From Caulobacter sp. BK020 (GTDB lineage: Bacteria; Pseudomonadota; Alphaproteobacteria; Caulobacterales; Caulobacteraceae): a stretch of 64,000 bases of DNA. Position 1 is the stretch's first letter. Each line of letters starts with the position of its first letter. The notes below the pieces were generated by a model that saw only the letters and a program-made list of their open reading frames with translations, did no database searches and was not told where the DNA came from. The stretch covers positions 1 through 64,000 of the forward strand of contig NZ_SLZL01000005.1 in assembly GCF_004342605.1 (NCBI RefSeq). The letters run 5' to 3'. The position numbers were made by a program, and so were the translations under genes. This document shows, one piece after another, positions 17,022-25,777 of the stretch.

Positions 17022-18042
17022 CGGAATCCCTGGCCAAAGAGAGCACGATCGCCCCATCGGCCGCGCGACCGATCGCAAGGTCATGCACCGCCGCGGCCGC
17101 CCGGGCGAAGGCCTCCGGATCGTCGCCGCGGAAGGCGCCGCTGATGTGCAGGTCCCGCGCCGCGCCCGTGACAATGACCTTCCGCCCACCGCGTCGGTTC
17201 AGTTCCGCCGTGGCGGCCTCCAGCGTCTCGCCGCGGAGCACCAGCCGTCCTTCGCGCCAGGCCGTGGCGGCGGCGACGTCCTCCGACGAAACCTGCTCGC
17301 GCCCCTTCGCGTCGGCGACCATGACCTGACCCGGCGACAGCTCGACAGGGCGTCCAGCCCCGGCGGCGTCCCGCACCTGCACCCGCCCTCTCAGCAGCGC
17401 GACCCGCAAGGGCGCCGTCGGCGCGGCCAGATCGACCTCGAACGCCGTGCCCAGGGCTCGGATCACATGACCGCCGCCCGTGACCTCGAAGGGCCGGCTC
17501 GCGTCGTGGGCCACGTCGAAGAACGCCCGCCCACGGGTCAAGGCGACCTCGCGCGTCCGTCGCCCCATCGCCGCCTGAACCTCCGCGCCGCCATCAAGGC
17601 TGACCCGCGAGCCATCGGCCAGCAGGATGTTCGTCGGCCTTCCCGACGCGGCGGCATAGGTCACCGCGGCCGGCGCCTGGCCCATCCGCCACGCCAGGCC
17701 CGCGCCGCCAACCAGGACAGTCGCGCCGACCAGACCGGCGGCGAGCAGGCCGAACGCGCGACGCGGGCGCCGGACCGCGCCGCTGCGCACAGCGTGGCGC
17801 GCCCTGGCCAGTTCCAGGTCGAGCCCGCCCATGGCGGCGGCGGCGTCGACCAGTCCCCCGACCTCGCCCATATCGTCATAGGCCCGGGCGTGCACCGGAT
17901 CGGCCTCCAGCCAGGCTGTCAACGCCCGATCGTCGGCCGCGCTCCAGCCCGGCGCGGCCTTGCGTTCATGCCAGGTCGCAGCCGCGTCGTAGACATCGCT
18001 CCTGTCATGATCGTTGGCGGGCGTCTGGATCGTGGGCGTCAT
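17005..18042 (-). CDS. FecR-family anti-sigma/sigma-regulator
   Basis: A 345-residue FecR protein. The cytoplasmic N-terminal domain (DUF4880, YDAAATWHERKAAPGWSAADD, residues 18-60) should hold the sigma factor. One membrane helix follows at about 96-117 (FGLLAAGLVGATVLVGGAGL). The periplasmic FecR domain (ASGRPTNILLADGSRVSLDG onwards) should sense the STN domain of the receptor. Start overlaps the sigma gene stop as ATGA. This is the standard three-part cell-surface signalling arrangement. Confidence 0.93.
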   Translation of the reverse strand: MTPTIQTPANDHDRSDVYDAAATWHERKAAPGWSAADDRALTAWLEADPVHARAYDDMGEVGGLVDAAAAMGGLDLELARARHAVRSGAVRRPRRAFGLLAAGLVGATVLVGGAGLAWRMGQAPAAVTYAAASGRPTNILLADGSRVSLDGGAEVQAAMGRRTREVALTRGRAFFDVAHDASRPFEVTGGGHVIRALGTAFEVDLAAPTAPLRVALLRGRVQVRDAAGAGRPVELSPGQVMVADAKGREQVSSEDVAAATAWREGRLVLRGETLEAATAELNRRGGRKVIVTGAARDLHISGAFRGDDPEAFARAAAAVHDLAIGRAADGAIVLSLARDSGATAD

Positions 18043-18581
18043 GGCCTGCGGACCCGTCGCGTCAGGTGGGCCATAGCTCGCCGCACATCCTTCTCCACGG
18101 TGCTGACCGACATGTTCAGCGCGCCGGCTATATCCTGATGGCGCATGCCGTCCACCCGATGGAGCAGGAAGACATTGCGGGTCCGCTCAGGCAGATCGGC
18201 CAGGGCTTCGCGCACCAGGGCCAGGGTCTGGCGGTCGATCAGCGCCTGTTCAGGACTGGCCGGCCTCTGAGGCGCGCTGGCGTCCTCGGTTTCGGCCGCC
18301 GCCTCGCGCCGCACCTGCCGGTGGCGAGCCCGATCGCGGATCAGATTGGCGGCGGTCTGGAAAAGATAGGCATCGAGCCGCTCGATCGCCTCGCCCGGGG
18401 TTCTCCGCGCGAAGCGGACGAAGACCTCCTGCACGATGTCGTCCACATCTGCATCCTGTCCGATGCGCGAAGCCACGAACCGGCGCAACGTCCCCTCGTG
18501 TCGCCGCACGACGAGATCGACATCGCCCAGCTGAACTCGACTGAGTGCTGACTGCCCGGACACTCCGCTCTCCCATCGCAC
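18039..18581 (-). CDS. ECF RNA polymerase sigma factor, FecI-like
   Basis: A 180-residue extracytoplasmic-function sigma factor. Region 2 is seen in DVDDIVQEVFVRFARR and the following AYLFQTAANLIRDRARHR, region 4 in LADLPERTRNVFLLHRVDGM and the HTH HQDIAGALNMSVSTVEKDVRRA. It lacks the extra C-terminal domain of other ECF groups, which fits the FecI-like group. It is first in the operon with fecR and the STN receptor, which are its likely targets. The start is uncertain by some codons. Confidence 0.93.
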   Translation of the reverse strand: MRWESGVSGQSALSRVQLGDVDLVVRRHEGTLRRFVASRIGQDADVDDIVQEVFVRFARRTPGEAIERLDAYLFQTAANLIRDRARHRQVRREAAAETEDASAPQRPASPEQALIDRQTLALVREALADLPERTRNVFLLHRVDGMRHQDIAGALNMSVSTVEKDVRRAMAHLTRRVRRP

Positions 18582-18810
18582 GCGTTTCGGCTAGTCGAAC
18601 GGACCGGCGAGCGGATGTCATCGCGACCGCCTTTTCCGACATTCACCCCCGACGCCCACGATTTGATCAGACCACGCCCATTCGGCGCGCACCAGCCGCC
18701 AGCCTGGCGTCAGCACCAGAACAGCAAAAAAAGACTGGAGGGCGATCCCCCCTCGGCCGTCTTGCGCCTGGAACCGGCCTCATGGCCGGACGCAATAGAG
18801 GGGATCGATC

Positions 18811-21102
18811 TTGAACCGTACAGCTTCCGGCGCCTTCCGGCGCGCCGCCCTGGCCACCACCGCTTTCGCCGCCCTGCTGGGCGCCCAGGCCCGCGCCCAG
18901 GACGCTGGCCAGCCCGCCATCGCGCTCGACGAGGTCGTGGTGACGGCCCTCAAGCGCCAGACCAATCTGCAGGACACCCCGCTCAGCATCTCGGCAGTCG
19001 GCGAGACGACGCTGAGCCGACTGGGCGCGACGGGCATCAACGACTATTTCCGCCAGGTTCCGAACCTCAATCTCGACGGCAACACCCCATCGAACCGCCG
19101 CCTGACCCTGCGCGGGGTGCGCAGCGCCGGCGAGGCCACCACCGGCCTCTATTACGACGAGACACCGCTTACCGGCCCAACCGGCACCACCCAGGACGCT
19201 GGCTCGACCACCCCCGACATCAACCTGTTCGACGTCCAGCGCGTCGAGGTGCTGCGCGGCCCGCAAGGCACGCTGTATGGTTCGGGCTCGATGGGCGGCA
19301 CCCTGCGGGTGATCTTCAACAAGGCCGACACCCACGCCTACGCCGGCGCGGTCGAGGGTCAAGCCACGACCACCAAGAGCGGCGACGCCGGCTACTACGC
19401 CAAGGGCATGGTCAACGTGCCGCTGATCCAGGACAAGCTGGGCGCGCGTCTGGTGCTCTACCGCGAGGAACGCGGCGGCTATGTCGACAGCGTCCCGCTG
19501 AAGAAGAACGACATCAACGGCTCGGCCTCCAGCGGCGGCCGCCTGATGCTGACCTTCACCCCGACCGAGGACCTGACGATCCGCGCCACGGCGGCCCAGC
19601 AGAAGGAGTCGATCGACGGCCAGGCAAGCTGGTCCGAGGCCGCCGGCCGCTACAGGTCCGATCGCAAGACCATCGCCCCCAGCAACTCCAAGCTGGCGCT
19701 CTACAACGTCACCGCCGAGTGGGACCTGCACTTCGCGACGCTGACGGCGACGTCCTCGTACTACAAGTGGAAGATGCTGCGGAACAGCGACTGGACCAAC
19801 AACATCGCCAACAACCGCACCAGCAGCGCCGCCTGCGGCCGCTATTTCGGCCTGTCGGGCGCGACCTGCAGCAGCGCGCAGCTCTCGCAGTACACCGCCT
19901 GGGCGGACTCGCGCGGCCCGGCTGTCTCCTGGCAGCCGATGAGCCTGAAGACCTGGACCCATGAGGCCCGCCTTAACGGCGACCTGTTCGAGGGCAAGCT
20001 CGACTGGACCGGTGGTGTCTACTACGAGACCCGCAAGGACCACGTCGACAGCATCCAGACCCACGCCAACGCCGTCACCGGCGAGGCCGTCCGGCCTTTC
20101 GACCCGCTCGGCGCGCGCTACATCGACAACGACGTCAAGCAGACCGCCCTGTTCGGAGAGCTGGCCTACCACCTCACCGACGCCCTGACCGTCACCGGCG
20201 GCGCCCGCCGCTTCGACTACAGCAAGACCGTGGCTGGCGCGGTGACGATCGGCAACGTCATCTCCAATTCGCCGGTGACGGCGCCCAGCCAGGTTGACGC
20301 CAGCGCCAAGGGCTGGGTCGAACGGATCAACGTCTCCTATGAGTTTGACAAGAATCTGATGGTCTACGCCCAGGCCTCGAAGGGCTTCCGCCCCGGCGGC
20401 GCCAACAACATCCCGGGCCTGACCAGCGGTCTCGTGCCGTTCCAGCCCGACAGCCTGTGGAACTACGAAGCCGGCGTGAAGAGCGACTGGTTCGACCGCC
20501 GCCTGACGGTGAACCTGTCGGCCTACCAGATCGACTGGAGCAATATCCAGGTCCAGGCCCAGGCCAATGTCGGGGCCAACTTCTTCATCATCACCAACGC
20601 CGGCGCGGCCCGCATTCGCGGCATCGAGTTGGAGACGACCTTGCGCCCGATCACCGGCCTGACGATCACCGGCGCCCTGGGCGTCTCCGACGCCAAGCTG
20701 ACCGAAGACCAGACCAACTCGTCGGTGACGGTGTCGGGCTCGACCGGCCTGCGGGGCGACCGCCTGCCGTTCGTACCCAAGGTCAGCGGCTCGTTGGGGG
20801 CCGACTATCTGTGGCAGATCGGCGACGGCCTGAACGGCCTTATCCACCTCGACGCCAGCTACACCTGCAAGACCGCCTCGCAGTTCCGCCCGACCTACGT
20901 CTACTACGAGAAAATTCCGGCCTATTCGGTTTTGGGCGCCCGCGTGGGCGTCGAAGGCGACGGCTGGGGCGCCTACGCCTTCGCCCAGAACCTAACCAAT
21001 TCGGTCGGCCCGGTGTCGATCACCTCGGCCGCTGGCGCGCTCGACCAGGTCGTCAGTCTCACGCCGCGCGTACTGGGCGTAATGGTCCGCCGCAGCTTCT
21101 GA
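18811..21102 (+). CDS. TonB-dependent outer-membrane receptor
   Basis: 763 residues starting at TTG 18811, which is 7 bp after GAGGGG; no ATG in frame gives a signal peptide. The leader ends at AQARAQ, followed by LDEVVVTALKRQ, the plug signature VEVLRGPQGTLYGSGSMGG, and a barrel that ends in MVRRSF. The plug has GSGSMGGT instead of the common GRNxxGG, as in receptors of the sphingomonad/caulobacter expanded group. It is followed 34 bp later by an M20 peptidase, so the ligand may be a peptide or an amide. Divergent from the sigma factor operon across a 229-bp gap without other features. Confidence 0.9.
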   Translation: MNRTASGAFRRAALATTAFAALLGAQARAQDAGQPAIALDEVVVTALKRQTNLQDTPLSISAVGETTLSRLGATGINDYFRQVPNLNLDGNTPSNRRLTLRGVRSAGEATTGLYYDETPLTGPTGTTQDAGSTTPDINLFDVQRVEVLRGPQGTLYGSGSMGGTLRVIFNKADTHAYAGAVEGQATTTKSGDAGYYAKGMVNVPLIQDKLGARLVLYREERGGYVDSVPLKKNDINGSASSGGRLMLTFTPTEDLTIRATAAQQKESIDGQASWSEAAGRYRSDRKTIAPSNSKLALYNVTAEWDLHFATLTATSSYYKWKMLRNSDWTNNIANNRTSSAACGRYFGLSGATCSSAQLSQYTAWADSRGPAVSWQPMSLKTWTHEARLNGDLFEGKLDWTGGVYYETRKDHVDSIQTHANAVTGEAVRPFDPLGARYIDNDVKQTALFGELAYHLTDALTVTGGARRFDYSKTVAGAVTIGNVISNSPVTAPSQVDASAKGWVERINVSYEFDKNLMVYAQASKGFRPGGANNIPGLTSGLVPFQPDSLWNYEAGVKSDWFDRRLTVNLSAYQIDWSNIQVQAQANVGANFFIITNAGAARIRGIELETTLRPITGLTITGALGVSDAKLTEDQTNSSVTVSGSTGLRGDRLPFVPKVSGSLGADYLWQIGDGLNGLIHLDASYTCKTASQFRPTYVYYEKIPAYSVLGARVGVEGDGWGAYAFAQNLTNSVGPVSITSAAGALDQVVSLTPRVLGVMVRRSF

Positions 21103-21136
21103 GCCCGTTCATTCGTACACACAGAAAGATCGCTCC

Positions 21137-22477
21137 ATGAGTAAACGCATGACCTCGGCGGCCCTGATCGCCCTCCTTTGCGCCGTCGCCGCCCCGGCCC
21201 TCGCCCAGACCAAGCCAGCCCCGCCCCCAGGGGAGTTTGGCAATATCCGCCCGCCCGCGCCGACCTCCCCCTTCGCCAAGCAGGCCAAGTCCCTCCTCGC
21301 CAGCAAGAGCTTCAAGGTCGCCAAGGACGCCCTGGCCGCCGGCTACGACCAGACCGTGGCCGACATCGTCACCCTGACCGAAATCCCGGCCCCGCCGTTC
21401 GGCGAGGCCGAGAAAGGCAAGGCCTACTTAGCTATGCTGGCCAAGGAAGGCCTGACCGATCTGGAGACCGACGCGGCCGGCAATGTGATGGGCTTGCGCA
21501 AAGGAACCGGCGGCGGCGGCTTGCTGGTGGTGGCCGCCCACCTCGACACCGTGTTCCCAGCCGGCACGGACGTGAAGGTCCGCCGCGACGGCGACAAGCT
21601 CTACGCGCCCGGTGTCGGCGACGACACGGTGGGCCTGGCCTCGATCCTGGCCATCCTGCGCGCCATCAACGCCGCCGGGATCCAGACCAGGAGCGACATC
21701 CTTTTTGTCGGCGACGTGGGCGAGGAAGGCCCCGGCGACCTGCGCGGAATGAAGGAGCTGTTCCTCAAGGGGCGCTACAAGGACCGGATCGACGCCTTCA
21801 TCTCGCTGGAGCCCAGCGGCCCGACCGTCATCGTCAACGGCGGCGTCGGCTCCAAGCGCTACAAGACCACCTTCAAGGGTCCCGGCGGCCACAGCATGGG
21901 CGACTTCGGCACGGTCAATCCGGCCTTCGCCCTGGCCGATGCGGCCAAGCAGTTCGGCGAACTGAAAGTCCCGAGCGATCCACGGACGGTCTACAACATC
22001 GGCCTGCTGGAGGGCGGCACCTCGGTCAACTCGATCCCCTTCTCGGTGGCGATGACCGTCGACATGCGCTCGTCCGGCGCGGCCGAACTGAAGGCGGTCG
22101 AGGACGCCTACCTGGCCATCCTGCCCAAGGCCGTGGAGGCCGAGAACGCCGCCCGCTCGACGAAGCGCGGCCCGATCGTCCTCGACAACAGGATGGTCGG
22201 CGATCGGCCCGTGGGCGAAACGCCGATCTCCGCCCCGTTCGTGCAGCGGATCGCGGCCGTCGGCGACGCCCTGGGCAAGCCGATGGGCTATGTGGCCGGT
22301 TCGACCGACGCCAACATCCCGATGAGCCTAGGCAAGCCCGCCGTCACCCTCGGCGCGGGTTTCGTCACCTTCCGCGCTCACTCCCTGGAGGAAGGCATGG
22401 AGGTCAACAAGGCGCGGGACGTCGAGAGCATCGCCACGACCATGGCGCAGATCCTGATGGCCGCGACCCCAAACTAG
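21137..22477 (+). CDS. Exported M20-family metallopeptidase
   Basis: 446 residues with a signal peptide ending at APALAQ, so it acts in the periplasm. The M20 core is clear: metal ligand and catalytic Asp in AAHLDTVFP, bridging Asp in GVGDDTVG, catalytic Glu pair in GDVGEEGPGDLRG, a lid domain (RYKTTFKGPGGHSMG) and a late metal-binding His in FRAHSLEEG. It belongs to the PepT-like/M20 T branch of di- and tripeptidases or amidohydrolases. As it follows the receptor gene directly, it may trim a peptide-like ligand on import. Substrate unknown. Confidence 0.88.
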   Translation: MSKRMTSAALIALLCAVAAPALAQTKPAPPPGEFGNIRPPAPTSPFAKQAKSLLASKSFKVAKDALAAGYDQTVADIVTLTEIPAPPFGEAEKGKAYLAMLAKEGLTDLETDAAGNVMGLRKGTGGGGLLVVAAHLDTVFPAGTDVKVRRDGDKLYAPGVGDDTVGLASILAILRAINAAGIQTRSDILFVGDVGEEGPGDLRGMKELFLKGRYKDRIDAFISLEPSGPTVIVNGGVGSKRYKTTFKGPGGHSMGDFGTVNPAFALADAAKQFGELKVPSDPRTVYNIGLLEGGTSVNSIPFSVAMTVDMRSSGAAELKAVEDAYLAILPKAVEAENAARSTKRGPIVLDNRMVGDRPVGETPISAPFVQRIAAVGDALGKPMGYVAGSTDANIPMSLGKPAVTLGAGFVTFRAHSLEEGMEVNKARDVESIATTMAQILMAATPN

Positions 22478-22486
22478 CGACCACCT

Positions 22487-22516
22487 GAGCGGGCCCGATC
22501 GCGTTCGGGCCCGCTC
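22487..22516. terminator. Strong GC hairpin after the peptidase gene
   Basis: A perfect 12-bp stem, GAGCGGGCCCGA (22487-22498) with its complement at 22505-22516 and a 6-nt loop, begins 10 bp after the M20 stop. It lacks a T-tract. It lies between this gene and the convergent remnant on the minus strand and could stop transcription from either side. Confidence 0.55.
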
Positions 22517-22571
22517 GCACCTCGACAGCGATCGCCGCACAAACCGCGCGGGGCGCTTTGGCTAAACAGCG

Positions 22572-22850
22572 CTACCCGAGATCGCGCACGAAGCGTTCGC
22601 TCGCCGGCAAATCGCCGAGGACTCAGCCGCCGCCGTGGAAGAACATGAATCCCGACAGAACGCCCTTGGCGCCTGCTGGACGCAAGACGGTGAGCTTCAG
22701 CGGCTTGCCGTCTGCAATAATCGTCGTCTCGCTGATATCAACGGGCGTCAGCTTTGCGACGGCTTGCGCGATCGCCCGCGCATCGGCGCGCGAAAGCGCC
22801 TCGAGGGGCGGGCCGCCAGCTTCCAGGAGATGACAACTGATGAGTTGCCC
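22572..22850 (-). pseudogene. Broken alpha/beta-hydrolase (acetyl-esterase type)
   Basis: The frame reads LLEAGGPPLEALSRADARAI, continues through VDISETTIIADGKPLKL and TVLRPAGAKG to FMFFHGGG, the oxyanion-hole motif of HSL-type esterases. It then meets a TGA at 22625-22623 exactly where the family has Trp (TGG). The same frame goes on with VLGDLPASERFVRDLG, the normal continuation, before a TAG at 22574-22572. The whole catalytic part with the Ser, Asp and His is missing. It lies just downstream of the sulfatase/FGE operon and was probably its third gene. This is a recent nonsense change on top of a deletion. Confidence 0.8.
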
Positions 22851-22878
22851 AGTAAGGCCGTGGTCGGCCAAGGGCCGG

Positions 22879-23781
22879 TCATGCAGCCTGCGCGTAGGCG
22901 ACCCGGAATCCGACGTGGGAGGTCCCAAGATCCATTTCCTGCGCCTGCCAGGCCGCTGGCCGGAAATTGGCGCAGTAGTTGAAGGCGCAGAGGAACGAGC
23001 CGCCCTTGATCAGCCGCTCGTCCGCGCGATTGGCTGCGGCGCTGGAGGTCCATTCCCAGACATTGCCGATCATGTCCCGAAGACCGAAGGCGTTGGCGGG
23101 AAAGCAGCCGACCGGAGCCAAGCCCGTGAAATGATCCTCACCGCTCTGGCTGAGCGGGAACTCGCCTTGCCAGGTGTTGGCGATCGGAAGGCCCTTCGAG
23201 TCGTAGGCCCAAGCGCTGGGCGTTCGCGGACCGTCCTGGTCGCCGCGCGCGGCGCGCTCCCACTGGGCCTCGGAGGGCAGGACACCGCCCGCCCAGCGCG
23301 CATAGGCCGCCGCATCCTCGTAGGCGACGTGGACCACCGGCTCGTCCGCCCTGGCCAGGTCGTCGGCCGCGCCGCCGTGGGGGTGGCGCCAGGACGCGCC
23401 GCGCACGAACCGCCACCATTGGCCCGCATCATCGCCCGAAAGCCCCTCGGGCTGGACGAAGACCGCCGAACCTCCCTCCCGCTCAGCCTGAGTGACGTAG
23501 CCGGTCGCGGCCACGAAGGCGGCGAACTGACGATTGGTCACCTCATGCCGGTCGATCCAGAAACCCTCGACACGCACGGAGCGGCCTGGCCGGCTGGGCC
23601 CGTCCTCGCCGAGATCGGTCGATCCGGCGGGCACGAAGGCGCGGCCGTCCTGGACGTGACATCCGCCCGGCGGATCGGTGCGAATCGCGGCCAGATCGGT
23701 TCTCACCGGGTCGAGCGGCGCGAAGCCCGCCACTCCCGCGCCACCGATCAGCGCGACGACCGCGAGCGCCAGGCGACCCAT
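22879..23781 (-). CDS. Formylglycine-generating enzyme (sulfatase-modifying factor)
   Basis: 300 residues with an N-terminal signal or membrane segment (GRLALAVVALIGGAGVAGF) and the FGE-sulfatase domain. Marks are GFWIDRHEVTNRQFAAFV, LPSEAQWERAARG, DMIGNVWEWT and GGSFLCAFNYCANFRPAAW. The last holds the two copper-binding/active-site cysteines C265 and C270 in the right spacing. The enzyme converts the sulfatase Cys to formylglycine. The start overlaps the sulfatase stop as TGATG. The leader suggests export, which differs from cytoplasmic bacterial FGEs and would mean modification outside the cytoplasm. Confidence 0.9.
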   Translation of the reverse strand: MGRLALAVVALIGGAGVAGFAPLDPVRTDLAAIRTDPPGGCHVQDGRAFVPAGSTDLGEDGPSRPGRSVRVEGFWIDRHEVTNRQFAAFVAATGYVTQAEREGGSAVFVQPEGLSGDDAGQWWRFVRGASWRHPHGGAADDLARADEPVVHVAYEDAAAYARWAGGVLPSEAQWERAARGDQDGPRTPSAWAYDSKGLPIANTWQGEFPLSQSGEDHFTGLAPVGCFPANAFGLRDMIGNVWEWTSSAAANRADERLIKGGSFLCAFNYCANFRPAAWQAQEMDLGTSHVGFRVAYAQAA

Positions 23782-25550
23782 CACCGCCCAGCCGCCTTGG
23801 CCGCTCCGCCAGTGTCGGCCGGCCCGACCGGCGGCAGGACGACGCCGTTGTCGGCGGCGTACTGGTTCCAGGCCTCGATCAGTTCCTTGAGCTTTGCGGG
23901 CTGGTGCTGGGCCAGATCCGTCGTCTCGCCCGGATCGGCCTTGAGGTCGAAGAGTTCCCAGTTGGCCGGCAGCACCGCGTCGCGCGAATAGGCCGCCCCG
24001 CCCGGTGCGCTGGGCAGGTAGACGGCCTTCCAGTCGCCGCGTCGCACGGCTCGCCGGAAGAACAGTTCCCACGAGGTGGTGTCGCTTGCGGTCCGCACCG
24101 CCGTGGCCTGGGCCGTCAGCACCGGAACCCACGAACGGCCGATAGTCGGGGCCACGGCTCGGCCGCGATAGGTCTGCGGACGCGACACGCCCGCCAGCTC
24201 CAGCACGGTGGCCTCGACATCGGAAACATGCGTCAGGGCGTCGATGATGCGTCCGCTGTGGGCCACGCCGGGTCCTTCGACAATGGCCGGAGTGTGGATG
24301 CCGCCTTCGGTGGTGTAGCCCTTGACCTGCCGGCTCGGAGCGGTCGCCGCCTGAGCCCAACCGGGGCCGTAGCCGAAATGGGAATTGGCCTTGCCCAGGT
24401 TGTCGAAGCTGTTGTCGACATCGAGCTTGGCCAGCTTGGCCGGATCGGTGACGCCGCGCACGGTGTCGATGCGCGTACCCTCGGCCCCGTTGTCGGACAG
24501 GAAGACGATGACGGTGTTGTCGTACTGGCCATTGGCCTTGAGGGCGGCGACCACCTTGCCGACATTCTGGTCGAGCCGGTCGACCATGGCCGCGTAGACC
24601 TCCATCTTTCGCGCCTCGGTCTTCTTCTGTTCGGGCGTGAGCGAGGCCCAGGCCGGCGTGTCGACCAGGGCGTGCGGCTTGACCTCCTTAGCCACCAGCC
24701 CCAGCGCCTTGAGCCGGGCCAGGCGTTGGTCGCGCAACGCCTCGTAGCCGGCGTCGTAACGCCCCTTGTACTTGGCGATGGTCTCGGGCGGCGCCTGCAG
24801 CGGCCAGTGCGGTTCGGTAAAGGTCAGATAGGCGAAGAACGGGCGGCTGTCGCTCCTGGACTCGTTCAGGAAATCCACCATCCGGTCGCCGTAGAAGTCG
24901 GCCGAATAGACGCCCTTGGGATAGGTGACGACCTTACCGTCGGCACGGAAGGTCGAGGCCGCGCCGGCGGCCTTGTAGGTCTCGTCCTGGTCGGCGCCGA
25001 AGTGGTTTTGCAGGCCCTGCAGCAGCGCCCAGGACCGCTCGAACCCGCGGGCGGCTGGCGACTGGTCGTCGGCCAGACCCAAATGCCACTTGCCCGCCTG
25101 CAGAGTGCGATAGCCGGCGTCGCGCAGCAGCTCCGCGACCGTCACCGAGCGGTCGTTGAGATAGCCTTCGTAGCCGGGCTTGCCCTGCTGGGCGGGCGTC
25201 AGAACCTCGGCCATCGAGCCCAGGCCCACCTGGTGATTGTCCGAGCCCGTCAGCAGCATCGAGCGGGTCGGCGAGCAGGTCGGGGCCGTGTGGAAACCGG
25301 ACAGGCGCACTCCGGCCTTGGCCAGGGCGTCGAGGTTTGGCGTTTCTATCTCGCCACCGAACGCGCCAAGGTCAGAATAGCCCAAGTCATCGGCCACGAT
25401 GATCAAGAAATTCGGCCGCCTCGCCACCGACGCGGCACTCGTCGCCGGCGCGGTTTCCGCGGCCAGGGCCGCAGCGCCCGTCAGGCCGAAGACGGCCGTC
25501 ATCGCGCCAGCCAGGAGCCGGCCGCGCAGCTTCGATCGATGGTTGATCAT
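23781..25550 (-). CDS. Exported arylsulfatase
   Basis: 589 residues from ATG 25550, preferred because GAGGG lies 8 bp upstream; an ATG at 25565 is also in frame. A signal peptide ends near AALAAE. The metal motif IIVADDLGYSDLGAFGG and the sulfatase signature TCSPTRSMLLTG follow, with Cys92 as the CxPxR formylglycine site. GKWHLG and FLSDNGAEGTR are further family motifs. It removes sulfate esters from an unknown substrate in the periplasm. The FGE downstream would activate it. cysD/cysQ and metY in the same window could use the released sulfate, but this link is only contextual. Confidence 0.93.
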   Translation of the reverse strand: MINHRSKLRGRLLAGAMTAVFGLTGAAALAAETAPATSAASVARRPNFLIIVADDLGYSDLGAFGGEIETPNLDALAKAGVRLSGFHTAPTCSPTRSMLLTGSDNHQVGLGSMAEVLTPAQQGKPGYEGYLNDRSVTVAELLRDAGYRTLQAGKWHLGLADDQSPAARGFERSWALLQGLQNHFGADQDETYKAAGAASTFRADGKVVTYPKGVYSADFYGDRMVDFLNESRSDSRPFFAYLTFTEPHWPLQAPPETIAKYKGRYDAGYEALRDQRLARLKALGLVAKEVKPHALVDTPAWASLTPEQKKTEARKMEVYAAMVDRLDQNVGKVVAALKANGQYDNTVIVFLSDNGAEGTRIDTVRGVTDPAKLAKLDVDNSFDNLGKANSHFGYGPGWAQAATAPSRQVKGYTTEGGIHTPAIVEGPGVAHSGRIIDALTHVSDVEATVLELAGVSRPQTYRGRAVAPTIGRSWVPVLTAQATAVRTASDTTSWELFFRRAVRRGDWKAVYLPSAPGGAAYSRDAVLPANWELFDLKADPGETTDLAQHQPAKLKELIEAWNQYAADNGVVLPPVGPADTGGAAKAAGR

Positions 25551-25777
25551 CGCCAATACCCTCATGTTTGCTCGGTTCCTAAGCTCCTGGCCCCTGGAAC
25601 GTCGCCGCAAAAATTGCCGGCCCGGCCCGCAGAATTTCTCTAAAGCCGATGGAATTGGTTGGATTTAGGAGGGACATCGATCGCGAGGGGGATGCATCTG
25701 CGAGGGGCCCGCCGACAGCGTTATCCGTTCTTGAGCGGACTTTGCGATCTCTTTGGCGTTACAAGGGGATCAATCCG

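Noticed and set aside
18667-20847. A 726-codon open frame on the minus strand
   Set aside because: It is the shadow of the TonB receptor gene at 18811, without recognisable motifs or a ribosome site.
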